The notes beneath the pieces are model-generated. The model searched no databases, was not told the origin of the DNA, and saw nothing but the letters and a program-made list of their open reading frames with translations. The translations under genes and the position numbers were made by a program. Positions 1 to 7,373 of a stretch of DNA of 35,555 nucleotides are shown here, piece by piece. The stretch lies in IMG/VR virus record IMGVR_UViG_3300032081_001308, positions 1 to 35,555 of that record. One strand, written 5' to 3'. Each line of letters begins with the position of its first letter. Positions within the stretch are counted from its first letter, which is position 1. Source of the stretch: a virus.

Positions 1-324
1 ATGTCCATCACATCATCAACCGTTGACATCCCGAAAGAGCCCGCCATCCGGCGGGCCTGGGTCGTCTATCAGCTTCGCATCCGGGGCCTGAGCTTCGGCT
101 CGCTCGCCCGCGATTCCGGCGTGTCCCGCCAGGCCATCAGCAATGCCCTTCTGATGCCCTCCTCGCACCTTGAGGAGATAATCGCCGAGGCGATTGGCCT
201 GACCGCGCCGGAGCTGTTCCCCGAACGCTTCGACGTCACCGGCCGGCGACTACACCGGACGCGATCTCCGGAGCGTAACACGCGGGCCAACCCCGACAAT
301 GTCAAAACAGGAGAGGCGGCATGA
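1..324 (+). CDS. ner: Ner/Nlp-like HTH transcriptional regulator
   Basis: 107-residue protein. Residues about 15-75 (RRAWVVYQLRIRGLSF, then LARDSGVSRQAISNAL, then a hydrophobic helix ending in LTAPELFPERF) match the winged-HTH Nlp/Ner family, in which the second segment is the recognition helix. In Mu, Ner is the first rightward early gene and damps both the early and repressor promoters, and this gene is likewise followed by the transposition genes. The start is the first base of the window, so a longer N-terminus cannot be excluded. The family assignment is from recall of the motif; the regulatory role is inferred from position. Confidence 0.8.
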   Translation: MSITSSTVDIPKEPAIRRAWVVYQLRIRGLSFGSLARDSGVSRQAISNALLMPSSHLEEIIAEAIGLTAPELFPERFDVTGRRLHRTRSPERNTRANPDNVKTGEAA

Positions 325-524
325 ACAGCGCCCCCCCGAGCGAACTGGATGTGCCCGACCAGCCGATCCATGCGGAGCGGGCGTTGCAAGCCGCACAGCG
401 GATTGTCGCCCATATGCGAGCCGGGGGCATCGCCGGCAACGAAGAGGTGGCGGCTCAAATCCTGCTGCTCGCTGCCGCCAGCTTCGTCGGCAATGCCCGC
501 CTACGCACCATCCTTGCCGGTTAG
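321..524 (+). CDS. Small early hypothetical protein
   Basis: 67-residue acidic, alanine-rich protein that overlaps the end of the ner-like gene (ATGA overlap). It has a purine-rich AGGAGAGG upstream. The middle (ERALQAAQRIVAHM, then an Ala/Leu-rich helix) looks helical. I recognise no family. It ends tail-to-tail with the leftward gene at 501-683, the two overlapping by 24 bases. Coding status rests on translational coupling and composition only. Confidence 0.5.
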   Translation: MNSAPPSELDVPDQPIHAERALQAAQRIVAHMRAGGIAGNEEVAAQILLLAAASFVGNARLRTILAG

Positions 525-683
525 ATCGAGGTAGGCCTTATGCACCTCGCTCAGGCATGCATGAAAGTTCTCGACGGGCGTATTCTTGATCGCCCCAGCC
601 ACGGGTGGAATGCTCTTGGCCAGCGCGGCGTTGCTGATCTCGGCGGCGACCTTCAGAAGCGCAACTGCTGTCTCTTCCTTCAT
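501..683 (-). CDS. Small leftward hypothetical protein
   Basis: 60-residue protein on the minus strand, against the direction of nearly everything else here. A strong Shine-Dalgarno AGGAGG lies 8 bases before the ATG (positions 684-700, minus strand), so it is probably real. The sequence looks like two helices (KEETAVALLKVAAEISNAAL and ENFHACLSEVHKAYLDL) with no recognised family. Being leftward and next to the early control region, it could be made with the repressor transcript in lysogens, but this is inference. Confidence 0.6.
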   Translation of the reverse strand: MKEETAVALLKVAAEISNAALAKSIPPVAGAIKNTPVENFHACLSEVHKAYLDLTGKDGA

Positions 684-728
684 TTAGAATCCCTCCTCGG
701 TTGTGTTGCAGCACCGAGTGTAGGGCAA

Positions 729-772
729 GGCCGGGCGGTTGTCTTTGGTGCCCCTTCGACAACTGTCCGGCC
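729..772. promoter_or_regulatory. Long inverted repeat in the early control gap
   Basis: Two 15-base arms (GGCCGGgCgGTTGTC at 729-743 and its complement at 758-772) match at 13 of 15 positions, separated by 14 bases. Both mismatches would be G-U pairs in RNA, so a transcript could form a full 15-pair stem. It lies between the leftward small gene and the rightward transposition operon. A repressor/Ner operator or an RNA leader element are both possible. Confidence 0.5.
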
Positions 773-819
773 CGCAATTTCCGCGATCCGTCTCCTCCCA
801 GACCTGTTCCTCCCTGACT

Positions 820-873
820 GGCCGGGTGCCGTGCCCGCAAAGGCGTCCGTAACGGTGCCCGGCCACCTTTTTT
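820..873 (+). terminator. Intrinsic terminator or attenuator before the transposition operon
   Basis: GGCCGGG (820-826) pairs with CCCGGCC (858-864). Inside these, CCGT (829-832) pairs with ACGG (852-855). The stem is followed within three bases by six T residues (868-873), the normal form of a rightward rho-independent terminator. It ends about 13 bases before the start codon of the gene at 887, so it would act as a leader attenuator if transcription arrives from ner. Confidence 0.6.
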
Positions 874-886
874 CGGGAGTGGCGGC

Positions 887-1333
887 ATGACGCGGCGGGA
901 TACGCGCACGTTGGACCTGCTGGCCTGGGAGCCACCGGCGCTGGAGCGGCGGTTCGAGTTTGACGAAGTGCGCGCGGCCACGCTGGACGCGGCCATTGCG
1001 AAGGGTATCAGCCTAGCAATGGCGGAATCCGGTAAGACCCGCGAAGAGATCGCGGAAGAGATGAGCCGCTTCCTCGGCCAGACGGTCAGCAAGAACATGC
1101 TCGACGCCTATGCGAGCGAGGCCCGCGAAACCCACAAGATCAACGTCCCGCGCTATCTGGCGCTGGTCCACGCCACGGGCGACCAGAGGCTGTTGAGCTT
1201 GCTGGCCGAACAATTCGGATGGGCGGTGGTCGACAGGCGCTACCTGAAGATCGTCGAGGCGACGATGGTGGCAGAGCGCTCGGAGGAGCTGGCAGACCTG
1301 TCCCGCCGGCTGCGCCGGGAGGCCGGCCGATGA
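887..1333 (+). CDS. HTH DNA-binding early protein preceding transposase A
   Basis: 148 residues. An HTH-like segment lies at about residues 40-75 (ISLAMAESGKTREEIAEEMS, then a second helix with SKNMLDAYASEA). A basic C-terminal helix ends in RRLRREAGR. A GGGAG Shine-Dalgarno sits 8 bases upstream. The stop overlaps the A gene start (ATGA), so the two are translationally coupled. Proteins of this type are commonly found beside A in alphaproteobacterial Mu-like phages. I infer a regulatory or accessory role in transposition; the exact function is unknown. Confidence 0.7.
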   Translation: MTRRDTRTLDLLAWEPPALERRFEFDEVRAATLDAAIAKGISLAMAESGKTREEIAEEMSRFLGQTVSKNMLDAYASEARETHKINVPRYLALVHATGDQRLLSLLAEQFGWAVVDRRYLKIVEATMVAERSEELADLSRRLRREAGR

Positions 1334-3609
1334 AACGGGAGTGGTTCAATGCCGCCGAACTGGCGCAATTGGCCCTGCCGGTGTTGCCGCGCACAGAGCG
1401 TGCCCTGCAGATTGCCGCTGAGCGCGAAGGCTGGACTCGAAGGAAGCGCGCGGGCCGTGGCGGCGGATACGAATATCATATCTCCAGTCTGCCGATGCCG
1501 GCGCGAGAGTTGCTGGCCGCACGCGCTGCGGCCGAAGCCGCCAAGCAGGCGCCCCCCCTGCCAGTCCCGTCACCTGCCAAAGCCGCCCGCCCGGACCCCC
1601 GCTATCTGAACGGCAAGGGCCAGCTGCGGCTGGATGCCAAGCTGGCGATCCTCGCCGCCTGGGATGCGTTCTGGCCCGCCAGCGGGCTGGGGCTGGTGCA
1701 GGCCCAGCACAAGTTCGTCGGGCTGTACAACGCCGCTGAAATCGCCGTTGAAGGCTGGGTCCGCGATACCGAGCGCAGGATCAGCTTCGCCTCGCTGCGG
1801 CGGTGGATTGCCCGGCGCGAGGAAGGGAACATCAACCAGCTGGCCGGGCGCTACAAAGGGCAGGCGGGGCGCGCGACCCTGTCGCTGGCATCCGAGGTCA
1901 AGGCCGCGCTGGGCGGTATTCTCTCGCAACAACCAATGCTTTCCGCCGGCACCGTGCGCGACCAGCTGCGCCAGCGCTTCGGCGAAACCATCCGCGTTGA
2001 GATCGAAGGGCAGTCGGAAGAGCGGCCCTTGCCATCGCTGCGGCAAATCCAGCGGGAAATAGCCGCCTGGCGGCAGCAGAACAGCCAGGCGCTGACCGCC
2101 GTCACCGACCCGGACGGCTGGAAGAACCGACACATGGTCGCGGTCGGCAGCGCGTCGGAAGGCATTGTCCGCCCGAATCAGCTGTGGGAGATCGACGCCA
2201 GCCCGGCCGACATGATCTGCGTCGATGGGCGCTGGTCGATCTATGTGGCCATCGACGTCTATACCCGCCGTCTGCTGGTCTATATCAGCCGGACGCCGCG
2301 CACCGAAGCGGCGCTGCTGCTGATCCGCCGCGCTATTCTGGCCTGGGGTGTGCCGGAGACGATTCGCACCGACCAGGGCAGCGACTTCACCAGCGCCGTC
2401 ATGCGCCGGGCGCTGGCCATGCTGCAGATCAGGCATGACGCCGCACCGCCCTTCAGCCCGGAACGCAAGGCCTTCGTCGAGCGGCATATCGGCATCCTGC
2501 AGCACGATCTGATGCCGATGCTGCCGGGCTTCGTCGGGCACTCCGTCGCCGACCGGAAGAAGATCGAAGGCCGCAAGAGTTTCGCGCAGCGCCTCGGCGA
2601 ATCGCCGGAGAAGCTGCTGCAGGTCTCCATGACCGGTGAGGAACTGCAGGAGGTCTGCGACTATTGGGCCGGCACGCAGTACGAACACCGCCCGCATGGC
2701 GGGCTGGAAGGCAGAAGCCCGGCCGAGAAGCTGGCCCATTACACGGGCGACCTGCCGCGCATCGGCAATGAGCGCGCCCTCGACCTGCTGCTGGCGCCGG
2801 CACCCGCCGGCGATGGCCAGCGCGCCGTCACCAAGAAGGGCATCAAGGTTGAGCGCACATGGTTCTGGTCGGATGCCCTGATCCCCTGGGTCGGCACCGG
2901 CGAGCGCTTCGATGTCCGGCTGGACCCCGAGGATATGGGTCGCATCTACGTCTATCGCGCCGAGCCCTGGGAGTTCGTGTGCGTGGCCATCGATCCGGAC
3001 CGGCTGGGCCTCGACCGCCGCCAGATCGCGGTGCAGGCGAAGACAGCGCAGAAGGCCTGGGTGAAAGAACGCCGGGCCGAGCTGCGGCGGGCGGGCAAGC
3101 AGTTCCAGCCGCATCATATGGCGGCTGCGCTGCTTGGCACCGCGCCGTCCGGTGCCATTGCCTACACGACGCCGGCGCTGGAAGCCGCCGCCAATGCCGC
3201 CGCGCCAGTCCGTCAGCCGCCGGCGAACCCCATCGTGATCCGCGATCTGACGCCGGACATGGAAGAGGCTGCAGCCGAACGCTTCCGGGCCATCGAAAGC
3301 CGTGCCGACAGCACTACCAGCAGCGACAACGCGCCGGCCATTACACCCGCTTCAAACCTCGTTCAATCGACTGCATCCGAGCCGGCCTATGCCGGCCATC
3401 GCCGCTATGTGCCGACCGGCCTGCCGCTGGAGCTGACCGAGGATTTGGCCTGGGCGCTCTGGATGCTTGAGGACGAAACACGCGGCACGCAGCTGCAGCG
3501 CCAGGCGCTTACCGAAATGCTCGCCCGCCGGAGCTTCCGCCAGCAGGTGGAAGCGCTGGCCGAGCAGATGCCCACGACCGGTGGGGAGATCACGAAACAA
3601 ACGGCTTGA
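1330..3609 (+). CDS. A: Mu A-like DDE transposase
   Basis: 759 residues; ATG 1330 overlaps the preceding stop and begins MKREWFNAAELAQ. Residues about 5-70 form the Mu-type winged HTH that binds transposon ends (WFNAAELAQ, then GWTRRKR and YEYHISSLP). The RNase H-like core carries D289 (WEIDAS), D348 (RTDQGSDF) and E384 (AFVERHIG), giving D,D-35-E spacing. A Mu C-terminal beta-barrel follows (ERTWFWSDALIPWVG, then RIYVY). The tail beyond about residue 690 is where MuA contacts MuB and ClpX. It catalyses strand transfer in integration and replicative transposition. The family is near certain; start choice is strong because upstream in-frame codons lie inside the previous gene. Confidence 0.95.
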   Translation: MKREWFNAAELAQLALPVLPRTERALQIAAEREGWTRRKRAGRGGGYEYHISSLPMPARELLAARAAAEAAKQAPPLPVPSPAKAARPDPRYLNGKGQLRLDAKLAILAAWDAFWPASGLGLVQAQHKFVGLYNAAEIAVEGWVRDTERRISFASLRRWIARREEGNINQLAGRYKGQAGRATLSLASEVKAALGGILSQQPMLSAGTVRDQLRQRFGETIRVEIEGQSEERPLPSLRQIQREIAAWRQQNSQALTAVTDPDGWKNRHMVAVGSASEGIVRPNQLWEIDASPADMICVDGRWSIYVAIDVYTRRLLVYISRTPRTEAALLLIRRAILAWGVPETIRTDQGSDFTSAVMRRALAMLQIRHDAAPPFSPERKAFVERHIGILQHDLMPMLPGFVGHSVADRKKIEGRKSFAQRLGESPEKLLQVSMTGEELQEVCDYWAGTQYEHRPHGGLEGRSPAEKLAHYTGDLPRIGNERALDLLLAPAPAGDGQRAVTKKGIKVERTWFWSDALIPWVGTGERFDVRLDPEDMGRIYVYRAEPWEFVCVAIDPDRLGLDRRQIAVQAKTAQKAWVKERRAELRRAGKQFQPHHMAAALLGTAPSGAIAYTTPALEAAANAAAPVRQPPANPIVIRDLTPDMEEAAAERFRAIESRADSTTSSDNAPAITPASNLVQSTASEPAYAGHRRYVPTGLPLELTEDLAWALWMLEDETRGTQLQRQALTEMLARRSFRQQVEALAEQMPTTGGEITKQTA

Positions 3610-3630
3610 GACGCGAGCAAAGGAGGAGAA

Positions 3631-4353
3631 ATGCGCGCGCGATTTGTGCAGACGAGCAATGTGAGGCGGTTCCTGGGTGGTGTCGATGCGGTTGAGCATC
3701 GCGGCGCGCCGGAAGCCTGCCTGATGCTGGTGACCGGCGATGCCGGGCACGGCAAGAGCAAGACAGGCCAGTGGTATGGCGCCAGCGAAAACGCGGTTTT
3801 CCTGCGCACGAAAGCCGCGACGACCCCGCACTGGATGATGCGTGACCTGGTGGCGGAGCTGGGCGGCACCCAGCCCGGCAACACGACCGAGCGGCTGTTC
3901 GGCCAGGCACTGACGATCCTGGCGAAGGAACCGCGCCCCATCGTCGTGGACGAGATCGAGCATACGCTGCGCGACATCACGGTGCTGGAGACGCTGCGCG
4001 ACCTGACCGACATGGCCGAGACGCCGCTGATCCTGCTGGGGCGGGAGTATGTCGCCGGCAAGCTGAAGCTGCAGCCGCAGCTATGGTCGCGGATCAGCAG
4101 CGTGATCGAGTTCCAGGCCGTCACGCTCGATGACGTGCGGCTCTGCGCCAACGAGTTGATCGACATCGACCTGGCCGAGGATGCCGTCGCAGCCATCCAT
4201 AAGGCCGCTGACGGCCGCATCCGCGAGGTCATCAAGGCTCTGGCGGTGGTCGAGCGCGCCGGCCTGCGCCTTGGCCGGCCGATGACGGCCGCCGATCTGG
4301 CGACCCTGCCGATCTGCCATGACGCCCCGGTATTCCGCCGGAGGGCCACATAA
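3631..4353 (+). CDS. B: Mu B-like transposition AAA+ ATPase
   Basis: 240 residues with a strong AAAGGAGG ribosome site. Walker A is GDAGHGKSKT (residues 36-45) and Walker B is PIVVDEIEH (about 103-110), followed by a sensor-like LILLGRE. This is the ATP-dependent target-selection protein that delivers target DNA to transposase A, which is directly upstream. Mu B has 312 residues with an N-terminal HTH; this protein begins almost at the ATPase core and has no such domain. Such short B proteins occur in other Mu-like phages, so it is probably intact. Confidence 0.9.
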   Translation: MRARFVQTSNVRRFLGGVDAVEHRGAPEACLMLVTGDAGHGKSKTGQWYGASENAVFLRTKAATTPHWMMRDLVAELGGTQPGNTTERLFGQALTILAKEPRPIVVDEIEHTLRDITVLETLRDLTDMAETPLILLGREYVAGKLKLQPQLWSRISSVIEFQAVTLDDVRLCANELIDIDLAEDAVAAIHKAADGRIREVIKALAVVERAGLRLGRPMTAADLATLPICHDAPVFRRRAT

Positions 4354-4907
4354 TGGCGCGGACGGCGGAACTGGTTCTGCGAGAGATCGTCGAGACCGGC
4401 GATTGCGTGACGCCATCGCAGATCGTGGCGCGCACCGGCCTCACGGCCCGGCAAGTCAAGCACTCGCTCGACGTGCTGACCCGCAACGGCCTGGCCACCA
4501 CGCCACGCCGTGCCTGCTATCGCGCGACGGATGCCGCCCGGCAGGGCGAGACGGAAGTCCGCAGCGGCCCACGCGCCGGCGTCCCGCAAGGACGGCGCCT
4601 CACGCCTTCCGACAGCCTGCGCGGGCGCACCTGGTGGGTGTTGCGCAAGCTGCGGAAGGGCACGCTGGCCGACATTGTCGAGCTGGCTGCCAAGGCCGAG
4701 AAGCGGCCGGAGACTGCGGTGCAGGCGTACCTGTCGATCCTGCAGCGGGGCGGCTATGTCCGCGCGCTGCGCCTGCCTGCACCTGCCCGCTATCTGCTGA
4801 TCCGCGATACCGGGCCGCAGGCGCCGAGCTGGAGCGCGCGCTACGGCACGATCTACGACCCGAACACCGGCGAGGAGATCGCGCTGCAGAATGGCGGTGA
4901 CGCATGA
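4353..4907 (+). CDS. Winged-HTH DNA-binding protein
   Basis: 184 residues, coupled to B by a TAATG overlap. The N-terminus has a clear HTH (ELVLREIVETGDCVTPSQIV, then RTGLTARQVKHSLDVLTRNGL, residues about 5-50) like MarR/IclR-type winged helices. A second wHTH-like unit follows at about 90-150 (WWVLRKLRKGTLADIVELA, then AVQAYLSILQRGGYVR). It could be an early regulator or a B accessory factor that supplies the HTH missing from B; the second idea is speculation. Confidence 0.7.
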   Translation: MARTAELVLREIVETGDCVTPSQIVARTGLTARQVKHSLDVLTRNGLATTPRRACYRATDAARQGETEVRSGPRAGVPQGRRLTPSDSLRGRTWWVLRKLRKGTLADIVELAAKAEKRPETAVQAYLSILQRGGYVRALRLPAPARYLLIRDTGPQAPSWSARYGTIYDPNTGEEIALQNGGDA

Positions 4908-5296
4908 GCACGCCCGCCATCGACCGCGCCCGCGCTGCCTGGGGCGAAAGCATCCCGGCCTGGATCGAGACGCTGGCCCGCGAGGCCGACCGCACCAGCC
5001 AGTCCAAGGTCGCTCAGGCGCTGGGCTACAGCGCCAGCGCTGTCAGCCAGGTGCTGGCCGCCAAGTATCAGGGCGATCTGCGCGCGGTCGAGCAGGCCGT
5101 GCTGGGTGCCTTCGCCGGCCTCGTCGTCGAGTGCCCGGTCCTCGGCGAGATCAGTCGCGCCCGCTGCATCACCGAACAACGCCAGCCGCTTCGTGCGACG
5201 CAGCCCGGCCGTCCCGCCCTCTGGCGGGCCTGCCGGGGCATCGGTCGGCCGCGTTGTCCCCACAGCCGCATCGAGGAGGAGAACGATGCAAACTAA
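4904..5296 (+). CDS. XRE-like HTH regulator
   Basis: 130 residues, starting with an ATGA overlap. Residues about 18-65 (WIETLAREADRTSQSKVAQALGYS, then SAVSQVLAAKYQGDLRAVEQAV) form an XRE/Cro-type HTH followed by a dimer-like helix. The C-terminus is basic and cysteine-containing (CPVLGEISRARC). Proteins like this sit just after B in many Mu-like phages. Operator and target genes are unknown. Confidence 0.75.
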   Translation: MSTPAIDRARAAWGESIPAWIETLAREADRTSQSKVAQALGYSASAVSQVLAAKYQGDLRAVEQAVLGAFAGLVVECPVLGEISRARCITEQRQPLRATQPGRPALWRACRGIGRPRCPHSRIEEENDAN

Positions 5297-5714
5297 TCAG
5301 AGTACCTATCCCACAGGCCGGCTGATCGCCCTGGCCTGGGGCATCGAGCAGCTGCTGCATGACGGCACCGCGCCGATCCGGGAGCAGGAAGAACAGATCG
5401 CGGCGATCCTGCAGGATGTGGCGGGCCAGATCGACACTGTGTCGGCCAGTGCCGCCGGAGATCTGCGCCGCATCGCCGGCGGCCTCGAGGGACGCGTCCG
5501 GCGCGGCGACTGGCAGCAGCTGACCAGCGGCGGGGTTTCTCTGCTGGCACAGACTGTGTGGGGCGCCGCCGCCGACCTGGCGCTGAGGGGTCTGCCCGGC
5601 CGCCCGGCCGAGGATGGCGCTGGTGAGCTGATCTTCATCGACTTCCCTGGCCGATCTGCGGTCATCCACTATCCGACCTGGCCCATTGCCACGGACGGCG
5701 GAGACGCGGCATGA
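5286..5714 (+). CDS. Early hypothetical protein
   Basis: 142 residues from ATG 5286, which has GAGGAGGAG just upstream. Longer in-frame starts lie inside the preceding HTH gene and are rejected. It has a helical N-terminal half with a possible coiled coil (IREQEEQIAAILQDVAGQI) and a C-terminal beta-like stretch (ELIFIDFPGRSAVIHYPTWP). No family recognised. It overlaps its neighbours on both sides, so it belongs to the early operon. Confidence 0.65.
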   Translation: MQTNQSTYPTGRLIALAWGIEQLLHDGTAPIREQEEQIAAILQDVAGQIDTVSASAAGDLRRIAGGLEGRVRRGDWQQLTSGGVSLLAQTVWGAAADLALRGLPGRPAEDGAGELIFIDFPGRSAVIHYPTWPIATDGGDAA

Positions 5715-6115
5715 CCGCGCCCGCAAACGTCCCTGGGCCTGCCCAGATGGAAGCCAGCCCGCTTGGCATGCGCGTGCAGCTCAGCGGCAAGAGCTGGGGC
5801 CGTGTGGTCAGCTACCGCCTTCTGGAGAACGGCCGGCTGCTGACCTATTGCCAGCCGGAAGAGGCCAGCGAGGGGCAGGCATCGGTCCCCGTCCTGATCA
5901 AGGTCCGGCCCGATGGTGTGGCGCAGGCCTCCCCGCCCGTGGACGTGGCCGAGGCCGTACTAACCGCGCATCGCGTAGCCGGCGGCCTCGACACCCGCCA
6001 GCCGATTGGCGCGCAGATGCAGCAGCTCGCCATCGCGGTCATCGCCATGAGCGACCAGCTGGGCGCATCGCGCCCCGACACGCGCACTGATGCCCGCCAG
6101 GACGGTGGTGCGTGA
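5711..6115 (+). CDS. Early hypothetical protein
   Basis: 134 residues, ATGA-coupled to the gene before. The N-terminal half looks like a small beta domain (MRVQLSGKSWGRVVSYRLLE, then LLTYCQPEE and VLIKVRPDG). A helix at about 98-118 follows (QMQQLAIAVIAMSDQL). No family recognised; the tail is polar and disordered. Confidence 0.65.
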   Translation: MTAPANVPGPAQMEASPLGMRVQLSGKSWGRVVSYRLLENGRLLTYCQPEEASEGQASVPVLIKVRPDGVAQASPPVDVAEAVLTAHRVAGGLDTRQPIGAQMQQLAIAVIAMSDQLGASRPDTRTDARQDGGA

Positions 6116-6450
6116 TGTTTCTGCCGCCAGAGCGCATCCGCATCTTCGACGTGCAGCGCCTGGTGGCGAGCCAGGCCGGTATCCGCATCGCCGAGTTGCT
6201 GGCCGATGACCGCAGCCAGCCGCTCGCTCAGTTGCGGCAGGAGGCCTACTGGCTGGCGCGCAAGCTGACCGGCCGAAGCTACCCCTATCTCGGCGCTGCC
6301 TTCGGCGGGCGCGACCACACCACCGTCCGGCATGGCGTGATCCAGATCGACCATCGCCGCCGGACAGACCCGGAAATCCGCGACCGGCTGTACCGCCTCG
6401 AAATCCAGCTCAGGGAGACCGTCCATGCGTCTGCTGACCACCTTGCTTGA
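6115..6450 (+). CDS. DnaA domain IV-only protein
   Basis: 111 residues from ATG 6115 (a GTG at 6112 is an alternative). Residues about 40-95 match the C-terminal DNA-binding domain of the replication initiator DnaA: RQEAYWLARKLTGRSYPYLG, then the DnaA signature GGRDHTTVRHG (64-74; bacterial DnaA has GGRDHTTVxHA) and a closing helix. The AAA+ ATPase, N-terminal and linker domains are absent. It should bind DnaA-box-like DNA without initiating replication. A regulator of phage genes or a competitor of host DnaA are both possible. Confidence 0.85.
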   Translation: MFLPPERIRIFDVQRLVASQAGIRIAELLADDRSQPLAQLRQEAYWLARKLTGRSYPYLGAAFGGRDHTTVRHGVIQIDHRRRTDPEIRDRLYRLEIQLRETVHASADHLA

Positions 6451-6565
6451 CCGGCTGCTGTTCCGCCGCCGGCTGGCCCCGCTGCCCCATGCCGAACGCC
6501 TGGCATTGACAGGCGCCGTGTCTGACGGCTGCGGCCCCATCGACCGTCCCGCAAACCGCTTTTGA
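6425..6565 (+). CDS. Small basic hypothetical protein
   Basis: 46 residues (begins MRLLTTLLDRLLFRRR, ends DRPANRF), overlapping the end of the DnaA-like gene by 26 bases, with GGGAG 8 bases upstream of the ATG. The N-terminus is an amphipathic, arginine-rich helix. Its stop leads directly into the ribosome site of the Gam gene, so it fits the coupled operon. No family recognised. Confidence 0.45.
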   Translation: MRLLTTLLDRLLFRRRLAPLPHAERLALTGAVSDGCGPIDRPANRF

Positions 6566-6579
6566 AGGAGCATTTATAT

Positions 6580-7122
6580 ATGCAGTTGAGCGACATCGAA
6601 ACCCGCGCCGCGCGCCTCGCCAAGACCAGGGCCAAGCTGGCCGAGGTGGTGGGCGACCTGGACGCAGACATCGCCAAGGCCCGCCGCCGCAGGATGCCCA
6701 TCATCAAGAAGCTGGTGGCGGAGGCCGAGGCCGAACGCTCGGCTATCCAGCTGCTGATCGAGGACAACAAGCATCTGTTCGTCCGGCCGCGCACCGTCGT
6801 TATGCACGGCATCAAGATCGGCCTCGCCAAGGGCAAGGGCAAGATCGAGATCCCGGACGCCGCCCAGGTGATCAAGCTGATCCGCAAGCAGCTGCCGGAA
6901 CAGGCGGACCTGCTGATCAAGACCACCGAGGAGCCGGTGAAGGGTGCCATTGCCGGCCTGACCGTCGCCGAGCTGAAGAAGATCGGCGTCACGGTGATCG
7001 AGGCCGGCGACCAGGTTGTGATCAAGCCGACCGATGGCGAGGTCGAGAAGCTGGTCGATGCCTTGCTGAAGAGCGCGGCGGACGCCGGTGAGACGGCCAC
7101 GGCCGGGGAGGCTGCAGCATGA
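6580..7122 (+). CDS. gam: Gam-like host-nuclease inhibitor
   Basis: 180 residues from ATG 6580, chosen because GAAGGAG sits upstream; a TTG at 6562 is less likely. The N-terminal half is a long helical hairpin (residues 1-65). It is followed by the Gam-type strand region (RTVVMHGIKIGLAKGKGKIE) and the C-terminal pair IGVTVIEAGDQVVIKP. Mu Gam is a Ku-like dimer that binds DNA ends and blocks host exonucleases such as RecBCD. The early-operon position after B agrees with Mu. The C-terminal Ala/Glu tail is likely disordered. Confidence 0.78.
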   Translation: MQLSDIETRAARLAKTRAKLAEVVGDLDADIAKARRRRMPIIKKLVAEAEAERSAIQLLIEDNKHLFVRPRTVVMHGIKIGLAKGKGKIEIPDAAQVIKLIRKQLPEQADLLIKTTEEPVKGAIAGLTVAELKKIGVTVIEAGDQVVIKPTDGEVEKLVDALLKSAADAGETATAGEAAA

Positions 7123-7373
7123 CCCGCGCAGAAATCCTTACCGAAGTCGCAGCCCTGCTCTCGATGCATCTGGACGTGCCCATCGCCGATATTGACGAAG
7201 ATCGTGAGCTGGGCGCGAGCGGCCTCGGCATGGACTCGCTCGACATCGTTGAGGTCCAGGTCGAGCTGGAAGAGAAGTTCGGATACGTGCTGCCGGACGA
7301 TGATTTCGATAAGGCGCGCACTGTAGGCGAGCTTGTCGATCTCGTCGCGCAGCGCCGGGCAGGTGCGGCATGA
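7119..7373 (+). CDS. Acyl carrier protein
   Basis: 84 residues, acidic and helical, with the phosphopantetheine site GMDSLDIVEV (Ser40) and the usual ACP elements around it (helix I AEILTEVAALL, DIDEDRELGASGLG before the site, FGYVLPDDDF and TVGELVDLV after). The serine is present, so it should be loadable by a host phosphopantetheinyl transferase. No ketosynthase, transferase or adenylation gene lies nearby. It is ATGA-coupled to Gam and to the next, membrane, gene. The substrate is unknown. Confidence 0.9.
   Translation: MTRAEILTEVAALLSMHLDVPIADIDEDRELGASGLGMDSLDIVEVQVELEEKFGYVLPDDDFDKARTVGELVDLVAQRRAGAA

Noticed and set aside
1570-3117. 515-residue open frame on the minus strand
   Set aside because: It is fully antisense to the transposase with its DDE motif, has no ribosome site and a composition typical of antisense frames in high-GC DNA.
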